Notes: generated from the letters alone by a model not told the origin. Numbered from the stretch's first letter, positions 1 to 8,921 are shown. The stretch: 64,000 nucleotides of DNA from Draconibacterium mangrovi (GCF_010586825.1 NZ_JAAAGB010000012.1:62001-126000), one strand, 5' to 3'. Made by a program: numbers and translations.

Positions 1-506
1 ATATCCGGGGTAGCCGACTGGGAATTCTAAACGACCGACCCATTGTTGGGGTTTATGGCGTAAATTACCCGGGATCGGGCGATATGTACCCCAAAGGAGC
101 CAATATGTTGCATACGCTGCGACAAGTTGTGAACGACGATGAAAAATGGCGCAGTATACTACGCGGTTTAAATGAAGAGTTCTATCATCAAACGGTAAAA
201 GCAGAGCAAATTGAAGGCTATTTAATGCAGCACACCGGGTTGGAATTGCAAGGCTTTTTTAACCAGTATTTGCGCGATACCCGAATCCCAACTTTTGAAT
301 ACGCGATGATTGATGGTGAATTACAGTATAGGTGGACAAATTGTGTCGACAATTTTAAATTGCCACTGAAAGTATACATTAACGGAGAGCCTCATTGGTT
401 AAATCCTTCCAGGCGCTGGCAATATTTCGACTCTGATGAGAAAGTAAAAAAAGTAGAAATAGATAAAGATTTTTATGTAGCCGGTTTTCAGGTGGTAAAT
501 CTATAA
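1..506 (+). CDS. M1 family metallopeptidase (aminopeptidase N-like), 3' end only
   Basis: This is the C-terminal part of a gene whose start lies before the window; the reading frame is open from base 3. The visible 167 or so residues contain NYPGSGDMYPKGANMLHTLR, the conserved YxKGAxxLHxLR region that follows the zinc-binding HExxH site in M1 peptidases, then the helical segment with GLELQGFFNQYLRDTRIP and a short C-terminal beta region typical of Bacteroidota M1 enzymes. The HExxH motif itself lies upstream and cannot be seen. M1 enzymes remove N-terminal residues from peptides using zinc; the cell location cannot be judged because the N-terminus is missing. The gene ends at a hairpin terminator that it shares with the convergent lipoprotein gene. 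The family call is firm, the exact substrate unknown. Confidence 0.88.
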   Translation, partial: IRGSRLGILNDRPIVGVYGVNYPGSGDMYPKGANMLHTLRQVVNDDEKWRSILRGLNEEFYHQTVKAEQIEGYLMQHTGLELQGFFNQYLRDTRIPTFEYAMIDGELQYRWTNCVDNFKLPLKVYINGEPHWLNPSRRWQYFDSDEKVKKVEIDKDFYVAGFQVVNL

Positions 507-511
507 AAAGC

Positions 512-555
512 AAAAGAGCCTTACATTGATCTTTTCAGACAAGTAAGGCTCTTTT
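512..555. terminator. Bidirectional intrinsic terminator
   Basis: A 13-bp perfect stem (512-524 with 543-555, AAAAGAGCCTTAC and its complement) has an 18-nt loop and A/T tracts on both sides. It lies between the stop of the M1 peptidase and the stop of the convergent lipoprotein gene, so it can serve both. Confidence 0.85.
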
Positions 556-569
556 TATATTCGAATTGG

Positions 570-1187
570 TTAGGAGACTGGAACTGATATTGTTCCGTCC
601 ATAAAAATTTCCAGTAAATCGCCCGATTCATTAAAAACAGCAATTCGTTGTTTTTCAATCCACATCGCGCATAGTGGTCCGCAATAATCCATCCAGTATA
701 AATCAAGTTTTACCACATAAACGGATTCAAAACTTTGAGGATCTAACGTTTCTCCCATTGAATTTTTATCCGGAGATGTGTATGCATCGTGAAAGCTAAC
801 ATTGGCTGAATAGGTCAACTCGGCTGTAATAAAGAAAACATCCTCTTTGTTAGCGTTGAAATCGTCAATTAATGTCGTGTAATAATCAATGGCTTCTGTG
901 GTTATGCAATAAGGAATCAACACACCATCAAAATGGTTGTAATACCAATAATCTGTCTCCGGCACTTCCATTCCCGACCATTCGGTGGCAGCAACAACAT
1001 TTTCGCGCGGAGGATAGTACGATTCAGCTTTTGTGATCAGCTCGGCTTCAAAAGTGTTATCCGAATTTCGTTCAATTAACTTGGTATAACTGCGTTCCGG
1101 CATTTCCAGTTCATCATCTGAACCGTTACTACACGAAACAAAAGCCACCATTAACAAACATAACAGGAAAAAGTAGTTAGCTCTCAT
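570..1187 (-). CDS. Lipoprotein of unknown function
   Basis: The gene encodes 205 residues. The N-terminus is a lipoprotein signal peptide with lipobox AFVSC, so Cys19 is the predicted acylated residue and the protein should be anchored in the inner or outer membrane. The mature part is acidic and rich in aromatic residues (YWYYNHFDG near residue 80, YWMDYCGPLCAMW near 165), with two close cysteines in the latter segment. I recognise no family. It is a single gene, convergent with the M1 peptidase and divergent from the Xaa-Pro aminopeptidase, so it is not obviously in an operon. The start is the first Met of the signal peptide. Confidence 0.75.
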   Translation of the reverse strand: MRANYFFLLCLLMVAFVSCSNGSDDELEMPERSYTKLIERNSDNTFEAELITKAESYYPPRENVVAATEWSGMEVPETDYWYYNHFDGVLIPYCITTEAIDYYTTLIDDFNANKEDVFFITAELTYSANVSFHDAYTSPDKNSMGETLDPQSFESVYVVKLDLYWMDYCGPLCAMWIEKQRIAVFNESGDLLEIFMDGTISVPVS

Positions 1188-1397
1188 TCTCTTTGTTTAG
1201 TAATCAGATGGGCAATGCTAACCAAAGGTTGCGTGGTTTATTAATTTTATTGTTGCAACACCTGTCTCATTCAAAAAATACCATAAGTATCGCACAAAAT
1301 ACTTTTCCTCTACTCATTGTGAAAGCAATGCGAACATTTGTCATAGTGTGAATTTGAGAATTTATTACATTCACATGCTCATAAAAAAATTGCTTAA

Positions 1398-2765
1398 ATG
1401 TTTCAGAAAGAGATTTACATCGAACGAAGAAAAGTTCTAAAGGAGAAAGTTGGGGAAGGATTGATTTTGTTGTTTGGAAACGACGAATCATCGATGAATT
1501 ATGCTGATAATACCTATCATTTCAGGCAAGACAGCACCTTTTTGTATTATTTTGGAATTCAGCATCCGGGTTTGGCTGCGGTAATCGATATCGATAACGA
1601 CAGGGAGATTATTTTCGGAAATGATTACACCATTGATGATATTGTTTGGATGGGGCCACAGCCTTCCATTGCTGATCGTGTCGCCCAATGTGGTGTGTCA
1701 ACGGTTTTTCCCATGAAAGAATTGGCATCGGTGGTGGAGAAAAGCAAGAAGATTCATTTTCTGCCGCTTTACCGCCCCGAGAATAAAATAAAGTTGCTCG
1801 AGCTGATTGATGTGGCGCCAAAAGATGTAGCCAACACGTACTCGTTGGAGTTGGTAAAAGCCGTTGTTAGCCAGCGTGAGATAAAATCACAAGAAGAGAT
1901 CGAACAGCTGCATCAGGCGGTTAACGTATCGGTTGATATGCACATTGCAGCCATGAAGTTTGCTCGTCCGGGAATGACGGAAGCACAGGTAGCTGCCGAA
2001 ATCCATAAAGTTGCACTGGCAGCCGGTGGAAACATTGCGTTCCCGATAATTGCCACTAAAAAAGGGCAAACCTTGCACAATCATTTTCATGGTAACACCA
2101 TAAATGAAGGTGACTTGTTTTTAGTTGATGCCGGTTACGAAAACGAATTGTGCTATTCGGGCGATTTGTCAAGTACTTTTCCGGTGAGCAAAAAATTTAC
2201 ACCCGAGCAAAAAGATATCTACGAAATTTCACTGGCCGGACACGAAGCTGCCATCAGCGCACTTGAGTTGAACAAACCCTATAAAAAAGCGCATATTGCA
2301 GCCGCTACAACCATCTTCGACGGGCTAAAATCAATGGGCTTTACAAAAGGAAATGTCATGGATGCTTTTGAGGCCGGTGCACACGCTTTGTTTTTCCCCT
2401 GCGGAACCGGGCACATGATGGGAATGGATGTACATGATATGGAAGATCTTGGTGAAGTTTGGGTAGGTTACGACGGCCAGCCAAAAAGTACACAGTTTGG
2501 GTTGAAATCGCTTCGCTTGGCAAAACCGCTGAAAGCCGGACATGTGTTTACCATCGAACCCGGAATTTACTTTATTCCGGAGTTAATCGATCTGTGGCGC
2601 GGGCAGTGCAAATTCAACGATTTTATCAACTGGGAAAAAGTTGACAGCTACCGAAATTTTGGAGGAATACGTAATGAAGAGGACTTTGTAATGACCGAAA
2701 GCGGTGTACAGCTACTCGGCAAACCAAAGCCAAAAACGCTTGAAGAGGTAGAAGCACTTCGATGA
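1398..2765 (+). CDS. pepP: Xaa-Pro aminopeptidase (M24B family, PepP-like)
   Basis: The 455 residues show an AMP_N N-terminal domain (about 1-150) followed by a pita-bread metallopeptidase domain. The five dinuclear-metal ligands are visible: D244 (LVDAGYE), D256 (SGDLSS), H339 (GTGHMMG), E387 (IEPG) and E427 or E428 (RNEEDF). Such enzymes release an N-terminal residue preceding proline. There is no signal peptide, so the enzyme is cytoplasmic. The length matches the family (about 430-470). ATG at 1398 gives the expected N-terminus MFQKEIYIERRKVL. The gene has its own upstream region and is followed after 116 bp by the unknown gene/pulA pair on the same strand. Confidence 0.93.
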   Translation: MFQKEIYIERRKVLKEKVGEGLILLFGNDESSMNYADNTYHFRQDSTFLYYFGIQHPGLAAVIDIDNDREIIFGNDYTIDDIVWMGPQPSIADRVAQCGVSTVFPMKELASVVEKSKKIHFLPLYRPENKIKLLELIDVAPKDVANTYSLELVKAVVSQREIKSQEEIEQLHQAVNVSVDMHIAAMKFARPGMTEAQVAAEIHKVALAAGGNIAFPIIATKKGQTLHNHFHGNTINEGDLFLVDAGYENELCYSGDLSSTFPVSKKFTPEQKDIYEISLAGHEAAISALELNKPYKKAHIAAATTIFDGLKSMGFTKGNVMDAFEAGAHALFFPCGTGHMMGMDVHDMEDLGEVWVGYDGQPKSTQFGLKSLRLAKPLKAGHVFTIEPGIYFIPELIDLWRGQCKFNDFINWEKVDSYRNFGGIRNEEDFVMTESGVQLLGKPKPKTLEEVEALR

Positions 2766-2881
2766 TAAAATACTGATGCTTATGGGTTTCATGTTAAGTA
2801 TAGAACGTATTGTATTGAAACCTGTAAGCATCAGCGATCTTAAATCAATAAAAACTTTACTTTTGCCTCAAATTAGCAACA

Positions 2882-3430
2882 ATGAAGAAGGGAAGTATTC
2901 TTGCGGTTTTATTATTGAATTCGTTGTGGCTTTTTGCCCAAAACGAGGTAGGCCCCGAAGGGCATAAACTGCTATGGGTATTTCTTTTTCTGGCTGCTAT
3001 TACCGTAGCTTTTATTGTGAGTAGCCGTTCTTTTGGCAAGAAATCGAAAAAGGAGCGCAGGCCATTTTTGCAACTTAAGCAGCTAAGTATCAAACTGGAG
3101 AAGGATGCAAATTTCTATCCCGATAATTTAATTCTTACCGTAAAGAACACCGGCTCAACAGCTATCGATTTGGATAAGCCGCTTTTGGTGTTCGATAACT
3201 TTTGGATCAAACGAAAGTTTAAACTCAAAGGAATGGATAATTACAGCTTTTATCCACTTTATCTTGAGGGCGGAAAATCGCATCAGTTAACTATTGATTT
3301 GAATCGGTTTTACTCGCACGATAAATCATTAAAGAAATATCCAAAGACTAAGATCTATCTGAAAGATGTGAAAGGAAAGAGGTTGGGGAGCAAAGCGGTT
3401 TTTTTACGAAAAACATTAGTTAAATTTTAA
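2882..3430 (+). CDS. Membrane-anchored protein of unknown function, coupled to pullulanase
   Basis: The 182 residues begin with a signal peptide-like hydrophobic segment (MKKGSILAVLLLNSLWLFAQ), followed shortly by a transmembrane segment (LLWVFLFLAAITVAFIVSS, about 29-48), a basic stretch (KKSKKERR), and a soluble domain of about 120 residues with a beta-sandwich look (LILTVKNTGSTAIDLDKPLLVFDNF). I do not recognise the family. The stop codon overlaps the start of pulA by one base (TAATG at 3428-3432), so the two are translationally coupled. This suggests a linked role, but the pullulanase has no export signal and nothing else connects them. Confidence 0.75.
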   Translation: MKKGSILAVLLLNSLWLFAQNEVGPEGHKLLWVFLFLAAITVAFIVSSRSFGKKSKKERRPFLQLKQLSIKLEKDANFYPDNLILTVKNTGSTAIDLDKPLLVFDNFWIKRKFKLKGMDNYSFYPLYLEGGKSHQLTIDLNRFYSHDKSLKKYPKTKIYLKDVKGKRLGSKAVFLRKTLVKF

Positions 3431-5376
3431 TGCGAAACTGGAAATTTAACCATATCGATTTTTCAACTTACCCCGGTTATTCGGGTAAGGATCTGGGAGT
3501 GTTTTGGTCGCCCGAAAAGACGACGATAAAAATCTGGGCACCAACAGCTCAAATGGTGGAATTGCGCCTCTACAAAGATGGCGTGCGCGGTGAAGCCTAC
3601 TATAAAACTAACCTGCAGAAGAAAGAGAACGGCACCTGGGGAACAATTCTTACCGGCGATTATGAAGGTAAATTCTATACTTTCAGAGTAAACGATGGCG
3701 AATGGCTGGATGAGGTTGCCGGAATTTATGCCCGTTGTGTTGGGGCCAACGGCTTGCGCGGAATGATTTATAATCCGAACACCACAAATCCTGAAGAGTG
3801 GGTTTATGATAATGGACCGCGCTACAGCAGTTTTACCGATGCCGTGATTTACGAAACGCATGTGCGGGATTTCTCCATTGCCGAAAATTCAGGCATTGAA
3901 AACAAAGGGAAATTTCTGGGATTTACTGAAGAAGGAACACGTTCGCCGGAAGGTGTAAAAACCGGTATCGATCATTTAAAGGAGCTGGGAGTTACGCATG
4001 TGCATTTGTTACCGGTGAACGATTATGTAACGGTTGACGAAGAAAAACCACTTGAAAAATATAACTGGGGTTACGATCCCATGCACTATAATGCGCTGGA
4101 AGGTTCGTATGCAACTGATCCTTACGATGGGCGCAAACGTATTGTAGAATTTAAAGAGTTGGTAAAAGCCCTGCATGCCAATGGAATTGGCGTGATTCTG
4201 GATGTGGTTTTTAACCATACTTACTACGCTAAAGAGTCGGTTTTTAACCAAATTGTTCCGGGGTATTTTTACCGCCAGAAAGAGGATGGTTCGTTCTCAA
4301 ATGCGTCGGGGTGTGGCAATGAGCTGGCTTCGGAGCGCGAAATGGTGCGTAAATACATTATTGATTCGCTCAAATATTGGGTAGAGGAATTTCATGTTGA
4401 TGGTTTTCGTTTCGATTTGATGGGAATTCACGATTTGAAAACCATGCAGGAAATCCGAAAGTCGCTGGATAAGATTGACCGCGGCTTGTTTCTTTATGGC
4501 GAAGGCTGGGCGGCCGATCAAAGTCCTATGCCCGAATCGAAACGGGCAGTGAAGAAGAACACTTCGGCAATGAGAAGAATTGCCAGCTTTAACGACGATT
4601 TTCGTGATGCCCTAAAAGGAAACCACGGCGATAAAAAGTCGAAAGGATTTGTTAGCGGGCTTAACCTGCGCGAGGAGGCTATTAAGTTTGGAATTACTGC
4701 GGCAGTTTATCATCCGCAGGTAAATTACGGATACATCGACACGGTAGAGACTGCGTGGGCTGCCGAACCCGATCAGTGTATCAACTACGTGTCGTGCCAC
4801 GATAATTACACGCTTTGGGACAAGCTGAAACAGTGCTTACCAAAAGCAAGTGATGAGGAATTACGCAAACGGGTAAAACTTGCCGGAGCGCTGGTGTTAA
4901 CCTCGCAAGGTGTGCCGCTTTTGCATGCCGGTGTTGATTTTTGCCGTACAAAAGGTGGTAACGGAAACTCCTATAAATCGTCCGATTCGGTGAACCAGAT
5001 CGACTGGAGCCGTAAAAATGAGTACATCGATGTTTTTGAATATTTCCGGAAACTGATTCAGCTACGGAAGGATCATCCGGCATTTCGGATGTCCTCTGCC
5101 GAAGCAATCAGAAAAGATCTGAATTTTTGCGCCGAGTATAAAATCGGGGTTGTTTCCTATTGCCTGGATGGAAAACAGGCCGGCGACAACTGGTCAAAAA
5201 TATTCCTCATTTTTAACGGTAACGAGGACGAAGTTGAATTCCCCTTACCCGAAGGCCGGTACAAAGTTGTAGCCGATGCCAACAGCATAAACGAGGAGGG
5301 GATAGAACTTGTTGATGACACTGTTGTGGTAGAACCTGTTTCGCTAAAAATACTTGTTCACGCCGAAAACGGGTGA
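3430..5376 (+). CDS. pulA: Type I pullulanase (CBM48 + GH13)
   Basis: The 648-residue enzyme should hydrolyse alpha-1,6 branch points in glycogen or maltodextrin. A CBM48 module (about 20-120, FWSPEKTTIKIWAPTAQMVEL) precedes the GH13 barrel. The pullulanase signature YNWGYDP is at about 211-217. The catalytic residues are visible: nucleophile D329 in DGFRFDLMG, acid/base E358 in YGEGW, and transition-state stabiliser D458 in SCHDN. There is no signal peptide, so it probably acts in the cytoplasm on stored glycogen or imported oligosaccharides. The start overlaps the upstream stop by one base. The last 19 bp overlap the convergent B12-binding-like gene. Confidence 0.95.
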   Translation: MRNWKFNHIDFSTYPGYSGKDLGVFWSPEKTTIKIWAPTAQMVELRLYKDGVRGEAYYKTNLQKKENGTWGTILTGDYEGKFYTFRVNDGEWLDEVAGIYARCVGANGLRGMIYNPNTTNPEEWVYDNGPRYSSFTDAVIYETHVRDFSIAENSGIENKGKFLGFTEEGTRSPEGVKTGIDHLKELGVTHVHLLPVNDYVTVDEEKPLEKYNWGYDPMHYNALEGSYATDPYDGRKRIVEFKELVKALHANGIGVILDVVFNHTYYAKESVFNQIVPGYFYRQKEDGSFSNASGCGNELASEREMVRKYIIDSLKYWVEEFHVDGFRFDLMGIHDLKTMQEIRKSLDKIDRGLFLYGEGWAADQSPMPESKRAVKKNTSAMRRIASFNDDFRDALKGNHGDKKSKGFVSGLNLREEAIKFGITAAVYHPQVNYGYIDTVETAWAAEPDQCINYVSCHDNYTLWDKLKQCLPKASDEELRKRVKLAGALVLTSQGVPLLHAGVDFCRTKGGNGNSYKSSDSVNQIDWSRKNEYIDVFEYFRKLIQLRKDHPAFRMSSAEAIRKDLNFCAEYKIGVVSYCLDGKQAGDNWSKIFLIFNGNEDEVEFPLPEGRYKVVADANSINEEGIELVDDTVVVEPVSLKILVHAENG

Positions 5377-5870
5377 ATGTTTCGCGAGAGGTAATCCGAA
5401 AAACCAAGTAATGAATACGCTGTTTTGCGTAATTTTTCTTTTCTGAATTCAGTACTGTAAATCCGTTGGGTAGTATTGGCTTCCATATCGCGCACAAAAG
5501 GATCAAATGTTGCCTGGTTCAAAATCAAGTGATCTACATTGTCAAAATCGGCAGGCTGAGAATCGAATAATGCTCCTTCTGCTATGATCTTCTTTCCGGC
5601 ACTTTTGCATTTTTCAATCAGTTTTATCGTTGAAGTTCGTTGTCTTGGGTCGGCTTTTATAATGACATAATCGGCCCACGCCAAATCCTTGGTGTTTAAC
5701 TTCTGCTGGTTCAGATCGCGCAATTTCCTTTCCCAGGTAATTGGCAATTGAATAGAAATTTCAATCAGCTCCAGCGGATCTTCTGTTGTCTTGCTAAAAA
5801 GCTTCTGAAAGAAGGCCTCGAATCCCTTTGAATTGTTCTCTTTTTCCGGATAAATCAGTAATATTTTCAT
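5358..5870 (-). CDS. Orphan B12-binding-like domain protein (radical SAM N-terminus homologue without the radical SAM part)
   Basis: The 170 residues resemble the N-terminal Rossmann-like domain of B12-binding radical SAM proteins of the DUF4070 type: MKILLIYP start, PLELIEISIQLPITWERKL, LAWADYVIIKA, CKSAGKKIIAEGALF and VDHLILNQA follow that family's pattern strand by strand. The cobalamin-binding DxHxxG motif is not visible, and the protein stops before any CxxxCxxC cluster motif, so no radical SAM chemistry is possible. It may be a regulatory or structural domain or a remnant that kept an open frame. It overlaps the 3' end of pulA by 19 bp on the opposite strand. The domain relationship comes from remembered family patterns; the function is unknown. 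Confidence 0.65.
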   Translation of the reverse strand: MKILLIYPEKENNSKGFEAFFQKLFSKTTEDPLELIEISIQLPITWERKLRDLNQQKLNTKDLAWADYVIIKADPRQRTSTIKLIEKCKSAGKKIIAEGALFDSQPADFDNVDHLILNQATFDPFVRDMEANTTQRIYSTEFRKEKLRKTAYSLLGFSDYLSRNIHPFSA

Positions 5871-6183
5871 ATGATTAAAATCGTTTATTTAAAAGGTATC
5901 ATATGTAACTCGCCTCTTAATCATCATCTTTAGGGGATGTGATTAATCACGCTCGTTTCATGACAATAAATTTTACATTGTTTTCATTTTTCAAATTAAC
6001 GGCCAATTTGTTCGAAAAAAAAGTTTTTGGGATTTATAGCCTATAAAAGTGATGATTTGCATGAATTTGGGATTTTTGTCATTTATCCGGGATAAGAGAC
6101 GTTAATCCCACTTTTCAGTGTTGGAAAGTGATTTAGAAGAGATTTCGACTCCTTTAAGGAAAGCAGGGGCAGAAAAAATTGGA
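5871..6183. other. Intergenic region with two short palindromes
   Basis: These 313 bp lie upstream of the B12-binding-like gene and downstream of the LytTR gene, both on the minus strand. I see no coding potential. It contains a perfect 12-bp palindrome GTGATTAATCAC (5939-5950), about 70 bp upstream of the B12-binding-like start, and a 7+1+7 palindrome TTTATAGCCTATAAA (6033-6047). Either could bind a regulator; nothing in the sequence identifies which. Confidence 0.4.
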
Positions 6184-7032
6184 TCAGGATGTTTTTAGCG
6201 CTTCTTTTAATTGAAGCACATATTGTCTGGAAACGTGAATTACCTGTGGGTAATCGAAGAGATTAAGTTCCAAACCATCGGAGCCACGCGATACTTTTTT
6301 AATGTAGTTTTTATTTACCATACACGAGCGATGACAACGAATGATCTCCGGATAATTTTTAAGTAGATTTTCCGTGGTTTTCATGGTGTTCCGAATCAGC
6401 TTTTTCTTGATCTCGTCGTTTTGTTTATAAATCACTTCAATGTAATTGTTCGCTGATTTTATCAGTATCAACTGCTCGAGAAAAAGCGTAAAATATTCTG
6501 TTTTGTTTTCCGATTCAAACTCAATTTCTTTCGGCGGTTCTTTCGATTCCTTTTTGCCGTTTTGCTCCGGGCTAGGTTCCAGCTTCTGCACTTTCTTTTT
6601 CAGCAGATAAAACTGGTTGGTAAGCACCACAACCACCGCCGCTGTTATTGAAATGATGACGATATTGATGACAATTGGAAAGGTCATAGGGATTTGGCCT
6701 ACGTAGCGAGCAAAAAATGCAAAGGCAACGGAGTTGCAAATCACAAAAAGAAGATCGATGATGATCTCTTTTAAAATGGTCCAGCGCTCCTCGGAAAATG
6801 CCGTGATGAAGATGGAAGGAATAACCACCCGAAAAATGCTGAGTAAAACCAGCGTTATTGCGCCAAATGTTGCAAGGATAATGAGGCGGTTATTAAAATC
6901 GGGGTTTTGAATTTCGAAGGGCTGAAAGAACAGCAGAAATAAAAAAATACCCAGGCTCACGGACGATATGGAGCGTGCATTTACCTTTAGGTTGTCGTTA
7001 AACGGATACTTTTTGTTAAGTGAGTTCAGCAT
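6184..7032 (-). CDS. Membrane-bound LytTR-family transcriptional regulator
   Basis: The 282 residues have four predicted transmembrane helices in the first 150 (SLGIFLFLLFFQPF, IILATFGAITLVLLSIF, IIIDLLFVICNSVAFAFFA, IVINIVIISITAAVVVVLT), a charged linker (about 155-180), and a C-terminal LytTR DNA-binding domain (LILIKSANNYIEV, then IRCHRSCMVNKNYIKKVSR and HVSRQYV). It should sit in the inner membrane and control genes directly, without a phosphorelay receiver domain. It follows the alanine-dehydrogenase-like gene by 16 bp and is probably cotranscribed with tsaE and that gene. The signal and targets are unknown. Confidence 0.88.
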   Translation of the reverse strand: MLNSLNKKYPFNDNLKVNARSISSVSLGIFLFLLFFQPFEIQNPDFNNRLIILATFGAITLVLLSIFRVVIPSIFITAFSEERWTILKEIIIDLLFVICNSVAFAFFARYVGQIPMTFPIVINIVIISITAAVVVVLTNQFYLLKKKVQKLEPSPEQNGKKESKEPPKEIEFESENKTEYFTLFLEQLILIKSANNYIEVIYKQNDEIKKKLIRNTMKTTENLLKNYPEIIRCHRSCMVNKNYIKKVSRGSDGLELNLFDYPQVIHVSRQYVLQLKEALKTS

Positions 7033-7048
7033 TGGAACTTATTCTTGA

Positions 7049-8260
7049 TTAAAAAACTGCCAGTAATAAATCAATGTCTTTTGCGGGGATATTGAACATG
7101 CGGCCCACATCGTGATTGGTGAGAATGCCGTGGTAGATGTACACGCCTTTCCGGAATCCCTTCGATACTTTTATGTAGTTTTCAACTCCGCCGTTATCTC
7201 CAATGGCCAGTAAAATCGGAATTAGAATATTACTCAGCGAAATGGAAGCCGTTCGGGCTACCATGGCCGGAGTGTTGGGAACACAGTAGTGCACAACTCC
7301 GTGTTTGGTGTATGTTGGGTTGTTAAAATCGGTGCACTTCGAAGTTTCGAAACAGCCCCCCTGGCTTACGTTCAAATCGATAATTACCGATCCTTCTTTC
7401 ATTTGTTTTACAAGGCTCTCCGAAACTTTAAATTTAGGTGGAGTATTAAAAGCTGTTGCTCCAATAACGGCATCGGCCGAAATAAGGGCTTTGCGTAACA
7501 CTTTGGGATAAAATACCGAAGTAAAAATACGTCGTCCAAGTTTCTCTTCCAGTTTACTGAGTTCGTAAACCGAAGTATCAAAAACCTTCACAAAAATACC
7601 CAGTCCGAGTGCTGCACGCGCTGCATATTCGGCAGCTGTGCTAGTACCTATAATCACCAGTTCGGCGGGTGTAACGCCGGTAACTTCGCCAAACAAAACG
7701 CCTTTCCCGTTGCGCGAATTACTCAGGTATTCGCTGGCTATGGTAATGGAAGTAACTCCTGCAATCTGGCTCATTTGATGAACGAAAGGAAGAAAGCCCT
7801 CTTCGTTTTCAAGGTATTCAAAAGCAATGGTGGTTACCTTTTTTTGCATCAATTTCTGGATGGATTCATTGCAATGAGCCTGAATCTGCATGTTTGAAAT
7901 GATAAACTGGTTGCCGCGCAATGCATCGATCTCGTCGCAATCAAAAGGTGCAATGCGTAAAATTATGTCGCACTGAAAGGTTTCTTCTTTGGTATCAACA
8001 ATGGTAGCACCGGCTTTTTGATAATCCTCGTTGCTGTAGCTGGCCGCTTTTCCGGCGTTGCGTTCAATAAGAATTTCGTGCCCGTACGAAACCAGTAAAT
8101 CAACGGCTTGCGGCGATAAAGGTACCCGGTATTCAACTTTCGACAGATCGGAAGGAACGCCAATCTTTATTTTCTGGCCCTTCTTTTTTACCTCCAACAT
8201 CTCTTCTTTGGGCAGAAGCATGGTTTTTGGTATCGATACCTTTTCTCTTGCTTTTTCCAT
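7049..8260 (-). CDS. Alanine dehydrogenase/PNT-family protein with altered active site
   Basis: The 403 residues match the alanine dehydrogenase / transhydrogenase alpha fold: N-terminal IGVPSD...EYRVPLSP (R45 retained) and C-terminal HYCVPNTPAMVARTAS. Several key positions differ from characterised alanine dehydrogenases. By alignment from memory, the catalytic lysine of the KxKEP region is A104 (ILRIAPF), the catalytic histidine is Q125 (SNMQIQA), and the GxGxxG dinucleotide motif is GTSTAA at 205-210. Related Bacteroidota proteins share the first two changes but, as I recall, keep GAGTVG. Alanine dehydrogenase activity is therefore doubtful. It lies between tsaE and the LytTR gene; the tsaE-ald order is common in Bacteroidota. 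Confidence 0.8.
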   Translation of the reverse strand: MEKAREKVSIPKTMLLPKEEMLEVKKKGQKIKIGVPSDLSKVEYRVPLSPQAVDLLVSYGHEILIERNAGKAASYSNEDYQKAGATIVDTKEETFQCDIILRIAPFDCDEIDALRGNQFIISNMQIQAHCNESIQKLMQKKVTTIAFEYLENEEGFLPFVHQMSQIAGVTSITIASEYLSNSRNGKGVLFGEVTGVTPAELVIIGTSTAAEYAARAALGLGIFVKVFDTSVYELSKLEEKLGRRIFTSVFYPKVLRKALISADAVIGATAFNTPPKFKVSESLVKQMKEGSVIIDLNVSQGGCFETSKCTDFNNPTYTKHGVVHYCVPNTPAMVARTASISLSNILIPILLAIGDNGGVENYIKVSKGFRKGVYIYHGILTNHDVGRMFNIPAKDIDLLLAVF

Positions 8261-8367
8261 AATTGAACTTAATGAATTTATCTGACGAAATCAACAGCAC
8301 CAATTTACAAGCAAAAGGGGAGTTTTCAAAGAAAATTAACCGGGAAGTAGAAAGCAGTGTTGGCAGG

Positions 8368-8811
8368 CTATATTTCCTGCGCGGTAATCAGGCGGGTATT
8401 GTCGTCCTGGACTTCAATTTTTACCTCCACCATTTTTTCGGGCAGAAGCGGTTCGATCATCTCCGGCCATTCAATCAGGCAGTAGTTTCCGCTGTAAATG
8501 TAATCTTCGTAACCCAGGTCGTAAGCTTCCTCGATATCTTTTATCCGGTAAAAATCGAAATGGTAAATTGAATCAAAGTCGGCAGTGCTGTATTCGTTTA
8601 TCAGCGCAAAAGTAGGACTGGTAACGTTGTCGTCCGATCCCAATGCACGGCAAACCGACTGAATGAAAGTTGTTTTGCCCGCACCCATTTTGCCGTAAAA
8701 TGCAAAAACGCGGTCGGTACTAAATGCTGTAATTAACTCCTTTGCAGCTACTTCAAGCTCGTCGAGCGAATTGATCTTTTTTGAATACATTTCTTCCAAC
8801 AATTTTTGCAA
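8368..8811 (-). CDS. tsaE: TsaE, ATPase subunit of the t6A tRNA-modification complex
   Basis: The 147-residue P-loop protein carries Walker A GKMGAGKTT (40-48), SPTFALINEY and the HFDFYRI segment typical of TsaE (YjeE). With TsaB and TsaD it supports threonylcarbamoylation of A37 in tRNAs that read ANN codons, in the cytoplasm. The length matches the family. Met8 (MYSKKINS) is an alternative start. It is the first gene of a probable tsaE-ald-lytTR unit on the minus strand, with a 107-bp gap to the next gene. The C-terminal acidic segment is not unusual. Confidence 0.93.
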   Translation of the reverse strand: MQKLLEEMYSKKINSLDELEVAAKELITAFSTDRVFAFYGKMGAGKTTFIQSVCRALGSDDNVTSPTFALINEYSTADFDSIYHFDFYRIKDIEEAYDLGYEDYIYSGNYCLIEWPEMIEPLLPEKMVEVKIEVQDDNTRLITAQEI

Positions 8812-8892
8812 TTATACAAAAAGCACCACATATTTTGCAGCCCATGAAATAAAATGCGATAAAAATCAGGGAAATGCATGGGTATAAGGGGG

Positions 8893-8921
8893 TTGTTTTT
8901 AATTAAAATGTTTTAATTTTG
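8893..8921 (+). promoter_or_regulatory. Promoter of gcvH
   Basis: A -33 TTG (8893-8895), an 18-bp spacer and a perfect -7 box TAATTTTG (8914-8921) fit the Bacteroidota TTG / TAnnTTTG consensus. This predicts a leader of roughly 95 nt before the gcvH ATG, in which I see no recognisable riboswitch. Confidence 0.65.
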
